Below, piece after piece: positions 44,766-53,453 of a stretch of 64,000 bases of DNA. A program made the translations under genes and the position numbers. The DNA comes from an uncultured Paracoccaceae bacterium (lineage in GTDB: Bacteria > Pseudomonadota > Alphaproteobacteria > Rhodobacterales > Rhodobacteraceae). The DNA lies in NCBI GenBank assembly GCA_947501555.1, contig CANMWG010000001.1:1550001-1614000 (forward strand), given 5' to 3'. Within the stretch, counting starts at the first letter, position 1. Each line of letters starts with the position of its first letter. The notes under the pieces were generated by a model. That model saw only the letters and a program-made list of their open reading frames with translations, searched no databases and was not told where the DNA came from.

Positions 44766-45233
44766 TCAGAACCCGTTTGGCTGTGCTTCGCGGGCCATAT
44801 GGTCAAGCACTGCGTTGACAAACTTTGGTTCCTTGCCATCGTTCGAAAACGCTTCTGCGATGCTGACGAATTCACTGATCACAACCTTGGGTGGGGTGTC
44901 TTTCACGATCAGTTCGGCGCCGGCAGCCCGGAAAAGTGCACGCCATGTAGGGTCGATCCGGGCAATAGGCCACTTGGCCACCAACGCCCGATCCGTCATT
45001 TGGTCAATAAGCGCCTGATTATCAACGGCCTTTTCCATCAGTAGACGGAATGTATCAACATCACCTTCGGCCATCTCGACGTCATCATAAGTCGCACCGA
45101 ACCTGTGATCCTCAAACTCACGCGTGATGGTTTCTGTGGTCTGTCCAGAGGCTTCCATCTGGAACAAGGCCTGCACGGCATAAAGCCGGGCAGCTGATTT
45201 CATTTTGCGCTTTTGATTGTTCGAAAGTGTCAT
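44766..45233 (-). CDS. nusB: transcription antitermination factor NusB
   Basis: 155 residues. All-helical NusB fold: RKMKSAARLYAVQALFQME, IDQMTDRALVAKWPIARIDP, TPPKVVISEFVSIAEAFSNDG and FVNAVLDHMARE. Binds boxA with NusE for rRNA antitermination. Starts at ATG 45233 and overlaps the ribH stop by four bases, the conserved alphaproteobacterial order ribBA-ribH-nusB. Confidence 0.95.
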   Translation of the reverse strand: MTLSNNQKRKMKSAARLYAVQALFQMEASGQTTETITREFEDHRFGATYDDVEMAEGDVDTFRLLMEKAVDNQALIDQMTDRALVAKWPIARIDPTWRALFRAAGAELIVKDTPPKVVISEFVSIAEAFSNDGKEPKFVNAVLDHMAREAQPNGF

Positions 45234-45769
45234 ACCGTGGTTTTGCCGTCCGTGTCGCCAGCCATCAGAATCTCGCGGGTGAATCCCACGGTTTTCTCGG
45301 CTTTGCCCCACTTACGAGCGAGTGCGATCAGGTGCAAGGCCGCAGCGGCGGCGCCCCCACCTTTGTTCATCATCTCAGGATCTGCGCGCACTTCGGCTTG
45401 TGCCCGGTTTTCCACGGTCAGGATGCCGTTACCGATACAAACCCCTTGTAAACCAAGCAGTTGCACCGCCCTGCTACTGTCGTTGCAGACCGTATCATAA
45501 TGGGTCGTCTCGCCCCGGATCACGCAGCCCAGCGCGACATAACCGTCAAAATTGCTCATGCGTTCGGCGATACCGATGGCAGTTGGGATCTCCAGCGCGC
45601 CGGGCACTTCGACGATATCCCAAGTGGCGCCAACCTTTTCAATTTCAGCCTTGGCCCCGGCGATCTGGTTATCGCTGATATCTTTGTAATAAGGCGAGGC
45701 AACGATCAGGATTTTAACGGGCTTCTCAAACGTTGGTAGCGGCATGATATAGTGCGCGGGTCCGGCCAT
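45230..45769 (-). CDS. ribH: 6,7-dimethyl-8-ribityllumazine synthase
   Basis: 179 residues. Penultimate step of riboflavin synthesis, condensing dihydroxybutanone phosphate with the pyrimidine intermediate. Motifs VEVPGALEIPTAI, ALGCVIRGETTHYD and GNGILTVENRAQAEVRA are the active-site segments. ATG shares a base with the ribBA stop. Co-transcribed with ribBA and nusB. Confidence 0.95.
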   Translation of the reverse strand: MAGPAHYIMPLPTFEKPVKILIVASPYYKDISDNQIAGAKAEIEKVGATWDIVEVPGALEIPTAIGIAERMSNFDGYVALGCVIRGETTHYDTVCNDSSRAVQLLGLQGVCIGNGILTVENRAQAEVRADPEMMNKGGGAAAAALHLIALARKWGKAEKTVGFTREILMAGDTDGKTTV

Positions 45770-46899
45770 TATCCGATCTCCGAGATTTTGCGTGTGCCCA
45801 TGATTTCAAGGCCATAGGCGTCGAGTCCCACGACTTTGGGCTGCGGCGAATTCGTCAAAAGCTCCAGCTTGTGAATCCCAAGTGAGCTGAGGATTTGCGC
45901 ACCCAGCCCATATTGCCGCAAGGTCTGGGGCGAGGCTTCTTCGTCGGTTTCCAGCTTCATATGCACATCGCGCAAAAGCACCAAAGCACCGCGTCCTCTC
46001 TCCGCGATCAGCTGCATCGCATCACCAAATTCGTCACGCCGCCCCTTGGGGCCAACGCCAACCACATCCAGTAATGGGTCCATCGCATGCATCCGGACCA
46101 AGACAGGCTCTGGTGTTGAAATATCGCCTTTTATCAATGCGATATGCTCGGCCCCTTGGGTTTCATCAGTGTAAATCCGCATTTCCCACTCACCCCCAAA
46201 TTCGCTTTGGATCGTTGTGGTTTCACGGACTTTCACCAAGTTATCATGGCGGCGGCGATAGGCAATCAGATCGCTGATCGTGCCTATTTTCAAGCCGTGT
46301 AATTGGGCAAAGGCAATCAAGTCTGGCAGGCGCGCCATGTCGCCGTCTTCTTTCATGATCTCGCAAATCACGCCGGATGGGTTCAGGCCAGCCAACCGAC
46401 TGATATCCACCGCAGCTTCGGTATGTCCCGCACGTACCAACACACCGCCATCACGGGCGCGTAAGGGAAAAACATGGCCCGGGGTTGCAATATCCGCAGC
46501 CCCGTTGGCCGCATCTATGGCCGTGGCAATTGTGCGGGCGCGATCATGGGCCGAGATGCCTGTGCTGACCCCTTCGCGGGCTTCGATACTGACTGTAAAG
46601 GCTGTCTCATGCCGGGATGAATTATGCGAGGCCATCAGCGGTAGGCCTAGTGCGTCGATCCGTTCGCCTGGAAGTGTCAGACAAATCAATCCTCTACCAT
46701 GTTTTGCCATGAAGTTGATCGCGTCAGGCGTTGCCATCTGGGCGGGGATCACTAGATCCCCTTCGTTTTCGCGATCTTCATGATCCACAAGCACAAACAT
46801 GCGCCCGTTGCGTGCGTCCTCGATGATATCCTCGATTTTGCTGATCGCGTCTGACCAGTCGCGTTCGACCGGGCCGGGTGTTTCGAATGTCTGGTTCAT
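45769..46899 (-). CDS. ribB: dihydroxybutanone-phosphate synthase with degenerate GTP cyclohydrolase II half
   Basis: 376 residues. The N-terminal RibB domain is intact: VDHEDRENEGDLVIPAQ (acidic metal site), HNSSRHETAFTVSIEA, ATPGHVFPLRAR and RAGHTEAAVD. The C-terminal half resembles RibA in length and in RQYGLGAQILSSLGI, but the cysteine-rich zinc motif (GDxxxSxRCDCG) is replaced by VGVGPKGRRDEFGDAMQLI without any Cys. Thus GTP cyclohydrolase II activity is probably lost and must come from another gene. First gene of the ribBA-ribH-nusB operon; no FMN riboswitch was found upstream. Confidence 0.9.
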   Translation of the reverse strand: MNQTFETPGPVERDWSDAISKIEDIIEDARNGRMFVLVDHEDRENEGDLVIPAQMATPDAINFMAKHGRGLICLTLPGERIDALGLPLMASHNSSRHETAFTVSIEAREGVSTGISAHDRARTIATAIDAANGAADIATPGHVFPLRARDGGVLVRAGHTEAAVDISRLAGLNPSGVICEIMKEDGDMARLPDLIAFAQLHGLKIGTISDLIAYRRRHDNLVKVRETTTIQSEFGGEWEMRIYTDETQGAEHIALIKGDISTPEPVLVRMHAMDPLLDVVGVGPKGRRDEFGDAMQLIAERGRGALVLLRDVHMKLETDEEASPQTLRQYGLGAQILSSLGIHKLELLTNSPQPKVVGLDAYGLEIMGTRKISEIG

Positions 46900-46959
46900 G
46901 TGAGATCCCGATCTGGTGATATGTGCCAGATAGCTCAGCCCTGCTCCTTTGAAAAGGGC

Positions 46960-47129
46960 GATGGGTTGAAACCCATCTTACGACCTGACGTGATGATGTG
47001 CGGAAAAAACGACAAAAGGCGCCAAAGCCAATCCCCGTATCTGCGTATTTATGCCGTACAGCCGGCGTACATATTCCGTATGTATTGCGTGGCAGACCAT
47101 TGCCGTAAGATGGGTTTTAACCCATCCTA
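46960..47129. repeat. 170-bp element with palindromic ends in inverted orientation
   Basis: The left end GATGGGTTGAAACCCATC then TTACG (46960-46982) is matched in inverted orientation by CGTAA then GATGGGTTTTAACCCATC (47104-47126). Each end is itself a palindrome. The interior contains the dispersed repeat 47043-47089. The right end TAGGATGGG supplies the stop codon (47129-47127) of the gene at 47127-47681. No coding capacity; resembles a small palindrome-flanked intergenic element. Confidence 0.65.
47043..47089 (+). repeat. dispersed CGTACAG/GCGTACATA repeat, copy 2
   Basis: Blocks CGTATTTATG, CCGTACAGCCGGCGTACATA, TTCCGTATGTATTGCG line up with the minus strand at 31143-31097. It lies inside the palindrome-flanked element 46960-47129; the first copy has no such flanks. 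Confidence 0.6.
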
Positions 47130-47681
47130 CTGGAAGAATTCCCCAGCCGGCAGATACCCCGCCAGGCGCACGGCAGCGACCCATTCCTGCTCAAACGCTG
47201 TGTCCCCGATCAGCACAAACCGATCGGCAGGTTTACCCTGAGCCCGGATCACATCCTGCAGGTGATCGCGCATATCAGCCCAGCTTTGTGCGAACCTTGG
47301 TGCATCAAAAGCCCTGTCCACACCGGGCATCCCACTAAGATGGGTGGGCGTCACAGGGGGATGCGCCAAACCCGTGCGTGCGGTATTGGCCAAACCCGCC
47401 AATTTGGCGGCCCGATCGGCAGGCATTTCTTGCCCGTTTCGCAAGACCTGCAGCGCATTGCTGGAAAACAGGAACCCAATCAGATCATGACCGCTGCTGG
47501 CCCGGATCCCCGCATAGGTCTTATACGGCAACCCCAGTTCCTTGGCGCGGCGTACCCGCATCCGCACGACCTCTAAGGGCAGCGTCGGCATCAGTTGCTT
47601 GCGCGCCTTGGTCCAGACGTGTTTGCGCCAGCTTATTCCGGGCTCAACCACCCGGCCCGAGTTATGTCCGATCCCTGCCAT
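47127..47681 (-). CDS. hypothetical protein
   Basis: 184 residues beginning MAGIGHNSGRVVEPG. It contains a basic N-terminal helix (WRKHVWTKARKQLMPTLPLE) and RRAKELGLPYKTYAGIRASSGHDLIGFLFSS, suggestive of a nucleic-acid-associated protein. The GIGHNSG start is widespread in Rhodobacteraceae and phage-related proteins. ATG at 47681 follows GAGGGACAAGTG; a GTG one codon earlier is less likely. Stop TAG lies in the end of the palindromic element. Function unknown. Confidence 0.68.
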   Translation of the reverse strand: MAGIGHNSGRVVEPGISWRKHVWTKARKQLMPTLPLEVVRMRVRRAKELGLPYKTYAGIRASSGHDLIGFLFSSNALQVLRNGQEMPADRAAKLAGLANTARTGLAHPPVTPTHLSGMPGVDRAFDAPRFAQSWADMRDHLQDVIRAQGKPADRFVLIGDTAFEQEWVAAVRLAGYLPAGEFFQ

Positions 47682-47842
47682 CACTTGTCCCTCTGCAGCA
47701 CCTCACCACAGTGCCACGCAAAACCCCTGACGGGCAAGTTCGACAGGTCGTAAAATACGGCCTCCGAGAATTAATGAGAAATTATGGAAAAAATGTCATA
47801 ATTCTGTTACGACTATCGGTAGTGAAAATAAAAAGAGCAGTC

Positions 47843-48136
47843 ATGACAACGCGCATTTTATCACTCGTCGGGCTTTTTGCGTCATTACCCCACGTGGCCC
47901 AAGCCCAGGTTTCAGATCTGTTTTGTGACGATACCACCCGGATACAACAGCAGCTTCGGACAGTGATTGGCGCAGAGCAGCGCGGACAGGGTCTCCGCGA
48001 TCCGGAAGCTATGATCGAGATTTGGATTGTCCCCTCCAGCGGCGATTGGACCATGGTGCAAAGCTATGCCAACGGCAGGTCCTGCATCATTGCGATCGGC
48101 GAGCATTGGCAGGCCTTACTACCGGAACCCGCTTAA
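47843..48136 (+). CDS. small secreted protein
   Basis: 97 residues with a signal peptide (cleavage after AQA, residue 21). The mature part has two Cys (LFCDDTTRI and GRSCIIAIG) and reads MIEIWIVPSSGDWTMVQSYA. No membrane segment. The longer reading frame starting near 47378 is rejected because it overlaps the opposite gene. Related small periplasmic proteins of unknown function occur in Rhodobacteraceae. Confidence 0.65.
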   Translation: MTTRILSLVGLFASLPHVAQAQVSDLFCDDTTRIQQQLRTVIGAEQRGQGLRDPEAMIEIWIVPSSGDWTMVQSYANGRSCIIAIGEHWQALLPEPA

Positions 48137-48356
48137 AGGTAAGTGCGGAACGTCGCACATCTTTGACTCGATGTGCCGGGTTTTCAGAGTCCTATCAATG
48201 GGCCGCATCAGGCAATACTGACCCAAACGTCAAGCATTTCTGACCCAGACCGAACCCAAACCGCATCAACTGATCCCATCTCATCTTAAAAAACAGATAA
48301 AAATGTGCTAAACTCCTCGGATTAATTAAATTGATAATTTCACGAGGAGGCCGATT

Positions 48357-49088
48357 ATGGTCCGGTTCAATATTATATTCTGCGCGCTATTTGTGTTTGC
48401 TGCGTGCGACGCGCGGTTTTCAGCTGATTTTGAAGGCGAACAAGTCGGCGCCCCACCACCGTCAAGCCCGCCCGGTTTGCCAAATGGCGACCAGATTGTG
48501 CTGTCTACTTCGGGTGTGGCTGGAAACGGCACGATGGTTTCAGTGACGGATAACCCTGACCTTGTCCCTGGTGGTGGGGCGCATCGGTTCCTGAGCTTGG
48601 ACGTGGTCCCCAACCCAGGGGAAAGCGCTTCGTTGAGCTTGCGCTCTTCGGAATTTGCGAGTTCTTTGCAGCCGCTGTTTCTGGTGTCCGATCAGGTTCT
48701 TGTCGGGTCAGGCACAGCGCAGATCCAGTTCTACGGGCTAGAATCAGATCCGAGTGAACAAGGCTTTTGCCGTATCACCACGGGGAACGATTATGTCACT
48801 GCCTCCTGTCAGGCCAATGCCGAAGCGCAGCCTGTTTCGAATTCGATCGAAGGATTCGACAGTCAGTCGCCGCACCGATTGGTCTTGCAAATCGCGCGCC
48901 CTGCCGGGCCAATTCAGATGACCGTCGGCCAGGATGGTATTGATGACCAAAGTGTTTTGATCGCCACACCGGGCCTTGTCTTCCCCGCAGAAGGAGAGCG
49001 TTTGAACGTCCCGATCTTCGTTGAAGGGGCAGTGGGAAGCGGTTACAGGCTGAACTCTTTTATCATCAGCGAGCGCGATCCGGATTGA
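48357..49088 (+). CDS. putative lipoprotein
   Basis: 243 residues. Lipobox VFAAC places the lipidated Cys near residue 17. The rest is a beta-rich secreted domain with a Pro-rich linker (APPPSSPPG) and segments FLVSDQVLVGSGTAQIQFYG and RLVLQIARPAGPIQMTVG, reminiscent of lectin-like folds. A strong ribosome site, CGAGGAGG, precedes the ATG. Standing alone in the region between ribBA and ribE. Function unknown. Confidence 0.75.
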   Translation: MVRFNIIFCALFVFAACDARFSADFEGEQVGAPPPSSPPGLPNGDQIVLSTSGVAGNGTMVSVTDNPDLVPGGGAHRFLSLDVVPNPGESASLSLRSSEFASSLQPLFLVSDQVLVGSGTAQIQFYGLESDPSEQGFCRITTGNDYVTASCQANAEAQPVSNSIEGFDSQSPHRLVLQIARPAGPIQMTVGQDGIDDQSVLIATPGLVFPAEGERLNVPIFVEGAVGSGYRLNSFIISERDPD

Positions 49089-49330
49089 TCGCTGTCCTCT
49101 CCGATCAAGGTTAGCGCGTCTTGGCGCAAGCTCGAGTAAAGCAGGCATTGGAACACCGTGCAGCACAGATAACTCAGGGCTCTTTTTCCTCTTTCGCTGC
49201 AATCCGCGCGAAAGGCAGCATTGCCGTTTCTTCTGATTTTTGGGTCAGTTGATAACGTGAAGATCAAAGTCGTCTGACGTTCCACAGTAAGACTTCGCTG
49301 TAGACTCGTATCTGGGCTCTGCGTGCCGCA

Positions 49331-49927
49331 TTATCCGTATTCGCGGAGCCGGGCGACGTAGCGCGCCATTGTGTCGATTTCGAGGTTGATCAAATCTCCC
49401 ATCTCGACCTGCCCCCAAGTGGTTGCGGTCTTCGTATGCGGGATGAAGTTGATCCCGAAATCCCGTCCGTCCACCTCATTGACCGTCAGCGAGGTGCCGT
49501 TCAACGCGACCGATCCTTTGGGCGCGATGAACTTGGCCAATGAATCAGGTGCCCGGAAGGTCACCCGCGTGCTGTCCCCTTCGTCTGCCATCCCCACAAC
49601 TTCAGCCACACCATCCACATGCCCTGACACGATATGCCCGCCCAACTCGTCGCCTACTTTCAATGCCCGTTCAAGATTGAGCCCTTGGCCAACCGTCCAG
49701 CCGCCCACATTTGTCGCCCCTACGGTTTCGCCCGAGATTTCTACGTCAAACCAATTTTGCGGCTCTTGTCCCAGTGCGATCACCGTCAGGCAGACCCCGT
49801 TGCAGGCAATGGATGCGCCGATGTCGATCCCGCTGATATCGTAGCGCGTCCCGATCCGCGCCCGTAAATCGCCCCGCTGTTCCAGTTCCAATATCGTGCC
49901 AATGTCTGTGACAATCCCGGTGAACAT
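49331..49927 (-). CDS. ribE: riboflavin synthase alpha chain
   Basis: 198 residues with two lumazine-binding repeats: MFTGIVTDIGT with GASIACNGVCLTVI, and GGHIVSGHVDGVAEV with GSVALNGTSLTVNEVDG. Catalyses the dismutation of two lumazines to riboflavin. MFTGIV at 49927 is the conserved start; a longer frame to 49957 adds nine unlikely residues. Divergently placed to kpsS. Confidence 0.95.
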   Translation of the reverse strand: MFTGIVTDIGTILELEQRGDLRARIGTRYDISGIDIGASIACNGVCLTVIALGQEPQNWFDVEISGETVGATNVGGWTVGQGLNLERALKVGDELGGHIVSGHVDGVAEVVGMADEGDSTRVTFRAPDSLAKFIAPKGSVALNGTSLTVNEVDGRDFGINFIPHTKTATTWGQVEMGDLINLEIDTMARYVARLREYG

Positions 49928-50070
49928 AGGCGATCCCTTTCGTCGTTGCCTACGCACGACGTAGCGGCTGTGATCCGCGCAGGCAAGCCGAAGCCCTTGT
50001 CAGACCGTGTTTATCCCGCCACCATATCACCTTAAGTAAGTCCGAGTTGTTTTCTATTAAGAGTGGTTCG

Positions 50071-51372
50071 ATGACCCCGCGCCCTACCTTCTTGTTTCTC
50101 CAAGGCCCTCATGGTCCGTTCTTTCGCCAGTTGGCCCGGCAATTGCGCAATGCGGGCGCCGCGGTTTGGCGTGTGGGCTTTAACGCCGGTGACGCAGCCC
50201 TGTGGGGGCGACATCCGGGGTTTATCCCATTTCAAGGGGCCCCTGATGCTTGGCCGGATACCCTTGCCACATTGCTCCGCGAACGTCGGATTACAGATAT
50301 TGTCATCTACGGCGACACCCGCCCCATCCATGCCGAGGCCGTCCGTCAGGCCAAGGCTGCCGGACTGCGCGTTCATGTGTTTGAAGAGGGTTACCTGCGC
50401 CCCTATTGGGTCACCTATGAGCGCGGCGGCAGCAACGGGCATTCCCGCCTGATGGACCTGTCGGTCACCGAAATGCAGGCCCAACTGGCCCGTCGCACCG
50501 CAGATGTCCCCACCCCGCCTGCCCATTGGGGCGATATGCGCGCCCATATCTTCTGGGGTGCTGCCTATCATTGGTTCGTTATGTTTCGGAATGGACGCTA
50601 TCCGCTGTTTCGACCCCATCGCGCCTTGCCCGTCCACCGCGAAGCGATGCTTTATTCCAAGCGGTTGTTGCTAATGCCTTTTTTGGCAATTCAGCGTTTC
50701 ATAGCCACCCGACGTATTCAGGCGGGTGGCTACCCTTATCATTTGGCATTATTGCAGCTGGAACATGACGCCAGTTTTCGGGCCCACTCCCCCTTTGAAA
50801 ATATGGCTGCTTTTTTGCAAGTCGTTGTTGATGGCTTTGCCAAGGGCGCGCCCGCCCATCACCATTTGGTCTTTAAGGCGCATCCGCTGGAAAGCGGCCA
50901 ATCCCCGCTGCGGCGTATGATCCGCGATCTGGCCCGTGCTAGGGGTATCACAGACCGGGTACATTACGTGCGAGGGGGCAAACTGGCCCAATTGTTGGAT
51001 CAGGCCCGTACCGCCGTGACCGTGAATTCCACTGCCGGTCAGCAAGCCCTTTGGCGTGGTATCCCACTAAAGATTTTTGGCACGGCCGTGTATGCCAAGC
51101 CTGAATTTGTGTCCGACCAGCCTTTGCCTTCCTTCCTCGCCAACCCGCAAAAGCCCCAGACTGCAGCCTATCGCGATTATCGTCAGTTCCTGCTTGAAAC
51201 CAGTCAAGTTCCCGGAGGGTTTTATTCCGCCAAAGGTCGCCGTCAGCTTCTGCGTCAGCTACCAGATTTGATGTTGGCTGCTGCTGATCCCTATTCCGCC
51301 CGGCTGGACACCGCAGAATTGGCAGGCACGGCGCTGCGTGTTGTCCCGGAAAACCCGGGCCAGCACGGGTGA
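50071..51372 (+). CDS. kpsS: capsule polysaccharide KpsS-type glycosyltransferase
   Basis: 433 residues of the Capsule_synth family. Motifs: FLFLQGPHGPFFRQLARQLR, ITDIVIYGDTRPIHAEAV, VFEEGYLRPYWVT, and the C-terminal HPLESGQSPLRRMI and TVNSTAGQQALWRGIPLKIFG. KpsS, with KpsC, adds the beta-Kdo linker to the lipid anchor of group 2 capsules. ATG at 50071; a TTG at 50047 is also in frame. It lies 48 bases before kpsC, both rightward. Confidence 0.88.
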   Translation: MTPRPTFLFLQGPHGPFFRQLARQLRNAGAAVWRVGFNAGDAALWGRHPGFIPFQGAPDAWPDTLATLLRERRITDIVIYGDTRPIHAEAVRQAKAAGLRVHVFEEGYLRPYWVTYERGGSNGHSRLMDLSVTEMQAQLARRTADVPTPPAHWGDMRAHIFWGAAYHWFVMFRNGRYPLFRPHRALPVHREAMLYSKRLLLMPFLAIQRFIATRRIQAGGYPYHLALLQLEHDASFRAHSPFENMAAFLQVVVDGFAKGAPAHHHLVFKAHPLESGQSPLRRMIRDLARARGITDRVHYVRGGKLAQLLDQARTAVTVNSTAGQQALWRGIPLKIFGTAVYAKPEFVSDQPLPSFLANPQKPQTAAYRDYRQFLLETSQVPGGFYSAKGRRQLLRQLPDLMLAAADPYSARLDTAELAGTALRVVPENPGQHG

Positions 51373-51420
51373 TCCCGCCTTGGCTGGCTATCCACTCGGA
51401 CCTGTCGTAGCGTCCCGCGC

Positions 51421-53427
51421 ATGAGTGAAACACCCCGACAAAACCTTTACGTTTACAATGGCGGTTTTCTGACCGAAACCCGCGTCCGCCGCATTCTGGA
51501 TTTGGCGGGATATGACATCCGTCTGGGTGCGCCCGGTCCCGATGATGTGGTGGGTGTTTGGGGGCAAAGCCCCACCGCCCCACGTGGCGAGGCTGTCGCT
51601 GCCCGCACCGATGCCCCAGTCGTGCGGATCGAGGATAGTTTTCTGCGCTCGGTCGGTTTGGGCCGCGATGGGGATGTGCCCATTGGCCTGAATATCGACC
51701 CGTACGGTGTACATTTCGATCCAAACGTCCCATCGGGCTTGGAGCTTATTCTGCGCGATGATCCGCTGGATGACACCGCCATGCTCAATCGCGCAAAAGC
51801 GGGCATTTCGGCCCTCAAAACAGCCCAAATATCAAAATACAACGCATTTGATCCTGCACTGCCTGTACCTGAGCCTGGTTATGTTTTGGTGATTGACCAG
51901 ACCCGCCAAGACGCCTCAATCAAGGCCAGCGGGGCGGATAGCAACACCTTTCGCGAGATGCTGTTTTATGCCCAAACCGAACACCCCGGCGCGAAAATCA
52001 TCATCAAGGCCCATCCGGAAACAGCCGCCGGACATCGGGAGGGGTACTTTACCGAAAAGGACATTACGCGGACGATCAGCCTAAGCACCGAGCCTGTCTC
52101 ACCCTGGGCGTTGCTAGAGGGGGCGATTGCTGTTTACACCGTCAGTTCACAGTTAGGGTTTGAGGCGATTTTAGCTGGGCACAAGCCCATCGTTTTCGGC
52201 CAACCTTTTTACATGGGTTGGGGTTTGACCGATGATCGCGCCCCACTTCAACGCCGCCAGCGCAATCTGACCCGGGCCCAACTGTTTGCGGCGGCCATGA
52301 TCCTTTATCCCACCTGGTACGACCCGTTTCACGACCGTTTGTGCAGTTTCGAAGAGGCTACAGCGACGCTGACCGAACTGTCCCGCGCTTGGCGTGATGA
52401 TTATCGGGGGTGGGTTGCTTCTGATATGCGCTTGTGGAAGCGCAAACCATTGCAGCAGTTTTTTGGCAGTGTGCAGCCTGTTCGCTTTGCAAAGGGCAAG
52501 GCAGCCTTCGTCAAGACAAAGGCCACGGGTGCCCGCGTCATGCAGTGGGCCAACCGGGCCGACGGGCAAGACGCTGTATTGGTCGAGGATGGGTTTTTGC
52601 GGTCGCGCGGGTTGGGTGCTGACCTGATCGCCCCGCTCAGTCTGGTTCTGGATGATTTGGGCATCTATTATGATGCCACCCGCCCCAGCCGGTTGGAGGC
52701 ATTGATCGGCGCTTCTGCTACTTTGGACGATGCCTCGCGCAACCGTGCGGCGGCTTTGATCCAGCGGATTATAGAGGCGGGCCTCTCGAAATATAACCTG
52801 ACAGCGGTTCAGGCATTGGTAGATCTGCCCAAAGGGCGGCGTATTCTGGTGCCAGGGCAAGTTGAGGATGACGCCTCAATCAAGTTGGGCGCAAAGGAGG
52901 TCAGCACAAACGCTGGTCTTTTGCAGGCCGTGCGTGACGCCAACCCCGCGGCGGTGATCGCCTATAAGCCGCATCCCGATGTGGAGGCCGGTTTGCGCCC
53001 GGGTGTTGTGCCTGCTGCTGCCGAGATCGCCGATGTGGTTCTCACAAACACCGATCCGATTGCGGCCTTGGATCATGTGGATGAAGTCTGGACGATGACC
53101 TCGCTTTTGGGGTTTGAGGCTTTGCTGCGAGGCAAGCAGGTGACCTGTCTGGGATCTCCTTTTTATGCCCATTGGGGTTTGACGGATGATCGCGCGATGC
53201 CCATCCCGCGACGCGAAGCCCGCGTGGATCTGCCTGCTTTGGTGCATGCTGTTTTGATTGCCTATCCGCGATATTTTGATCCGTTGACTGGCTTGCCCTG
53301 CCCTGTTGAGGTGATCGTGGATCGGCTTGAAAATGAAGACATCCCGCCCCCTGGCGCCATGAACCGCAGTGTGGCGAAATTGCAAGGATTGATGGCAGGG
53401 TTTGCGCCACTTTGGCGCAAATCTTGA
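51421..53427 (+). CDS. kpsC: capsule polysaccharide KpsC-type dual glycosyltransferase
   Basis: 668 residues with two tandem Capsule_synth domains. The first has VRIEDSFLRSVGLGRDG, IIIKAHPETAAGHREGYF and VYTVSSQLGFEAILAGHKPI; the second repeats these as VEDGFLRSRGLGADL, IAYKPHPDVEAGLRPG and WTMTSLLGFEALLRGKQV. Each domain ends with FYMGWGLTDDR/FYAHWGLTDDR. In E. coli KpsC the two halves add alternating Kdo linkages. A 24-nt palindrome lies 3 bases after its stop. Together with kpsS it is inserted between ribE and ribD. Confidence 0.92.
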   Translation: MSETPRQNLYVYNGGFLTETRVRRILDLAGYDIRLGAPGPDDVVGVWGQSPTAPRGEAVAARTDAPVVRIEDSFLRSVGLGRDGDVPIGLNIDPYGVHFDPNVPSGLELILRDDPLDDTAMLNRAKAGISALKTAQISKYNAFDPALPVPEPGYVLVIDQTRQDASIKASGADSNTFREMLFYAQTEHPGAKIIIKAHPETAAGHREGYFTEKDITRTISLSTEPVSPWALLEGAIAVYTVSSQLGFEAILAGHKPIVFGQPFYMGWGLTDDRAPLQRRQRNLTRAQLFAAAMILYPTWYDPFHDRLCSFEEATATLTELSRAWRDDYRGWVASDMRLWKRKPLQQFFGSVQPVRFAKGKAAFVKTKATGARVMQWANRADGQDAVLVEDGFLRSRGLGADLIAPLSLVLDDLGIYYDATRPSRLEALIGASATLDDASRNRAAALIQRIIEAGLSKYNLTAVQALVDLPKGRRILVPGQVEDDASIKLGAKEVSTNAGLLQAVRDANPAAVIAYKPHPDVEAGLRPGVVPAAAEIADVVLTNTDPIAALDHVDEVWTMTSLLGFEALLRGKQVTCLGSPFYAHWGLTDDRAMPIPRREARVDLPALVHAVLIAYPRYFDPLTGLPCPVEVIVDRLENEDIPPPGAMNRSVAKLQGLMAGFAPLWRKS

Positions 53428-53429
53428 TA

Positions 53430-53453
53430 GAAGGAATTTCTAGAAATTCCTTC
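53430..53453. repeat. 24-nt perfect palindrome with TTCTAGAA core
   Basis: GAAGGAATTTCT / AGAAATTCCTTC, perfectly self-complementary, between the ends of kpsC and ribD. The ribD stop codon TAG (53442-53440) lies at its centre. A second palindrome of equal length and with the same core lies at 63603-63626. Confidence 0.85.

Noticed and set aside
44693..44875. 60-residue minus-strand frame ending in a hydrophobic helix, overlapping nusB
   Set aside because: No start codon with a ribosome site outside nusB; the hydrophobic stretch is short and probably fortuitous.
46900..47126. FMN riboswitch upstream of ribBA
   Set aside because: None of the conserved RFN blocks is present; the region is occupied by the palindrome-flanked element.
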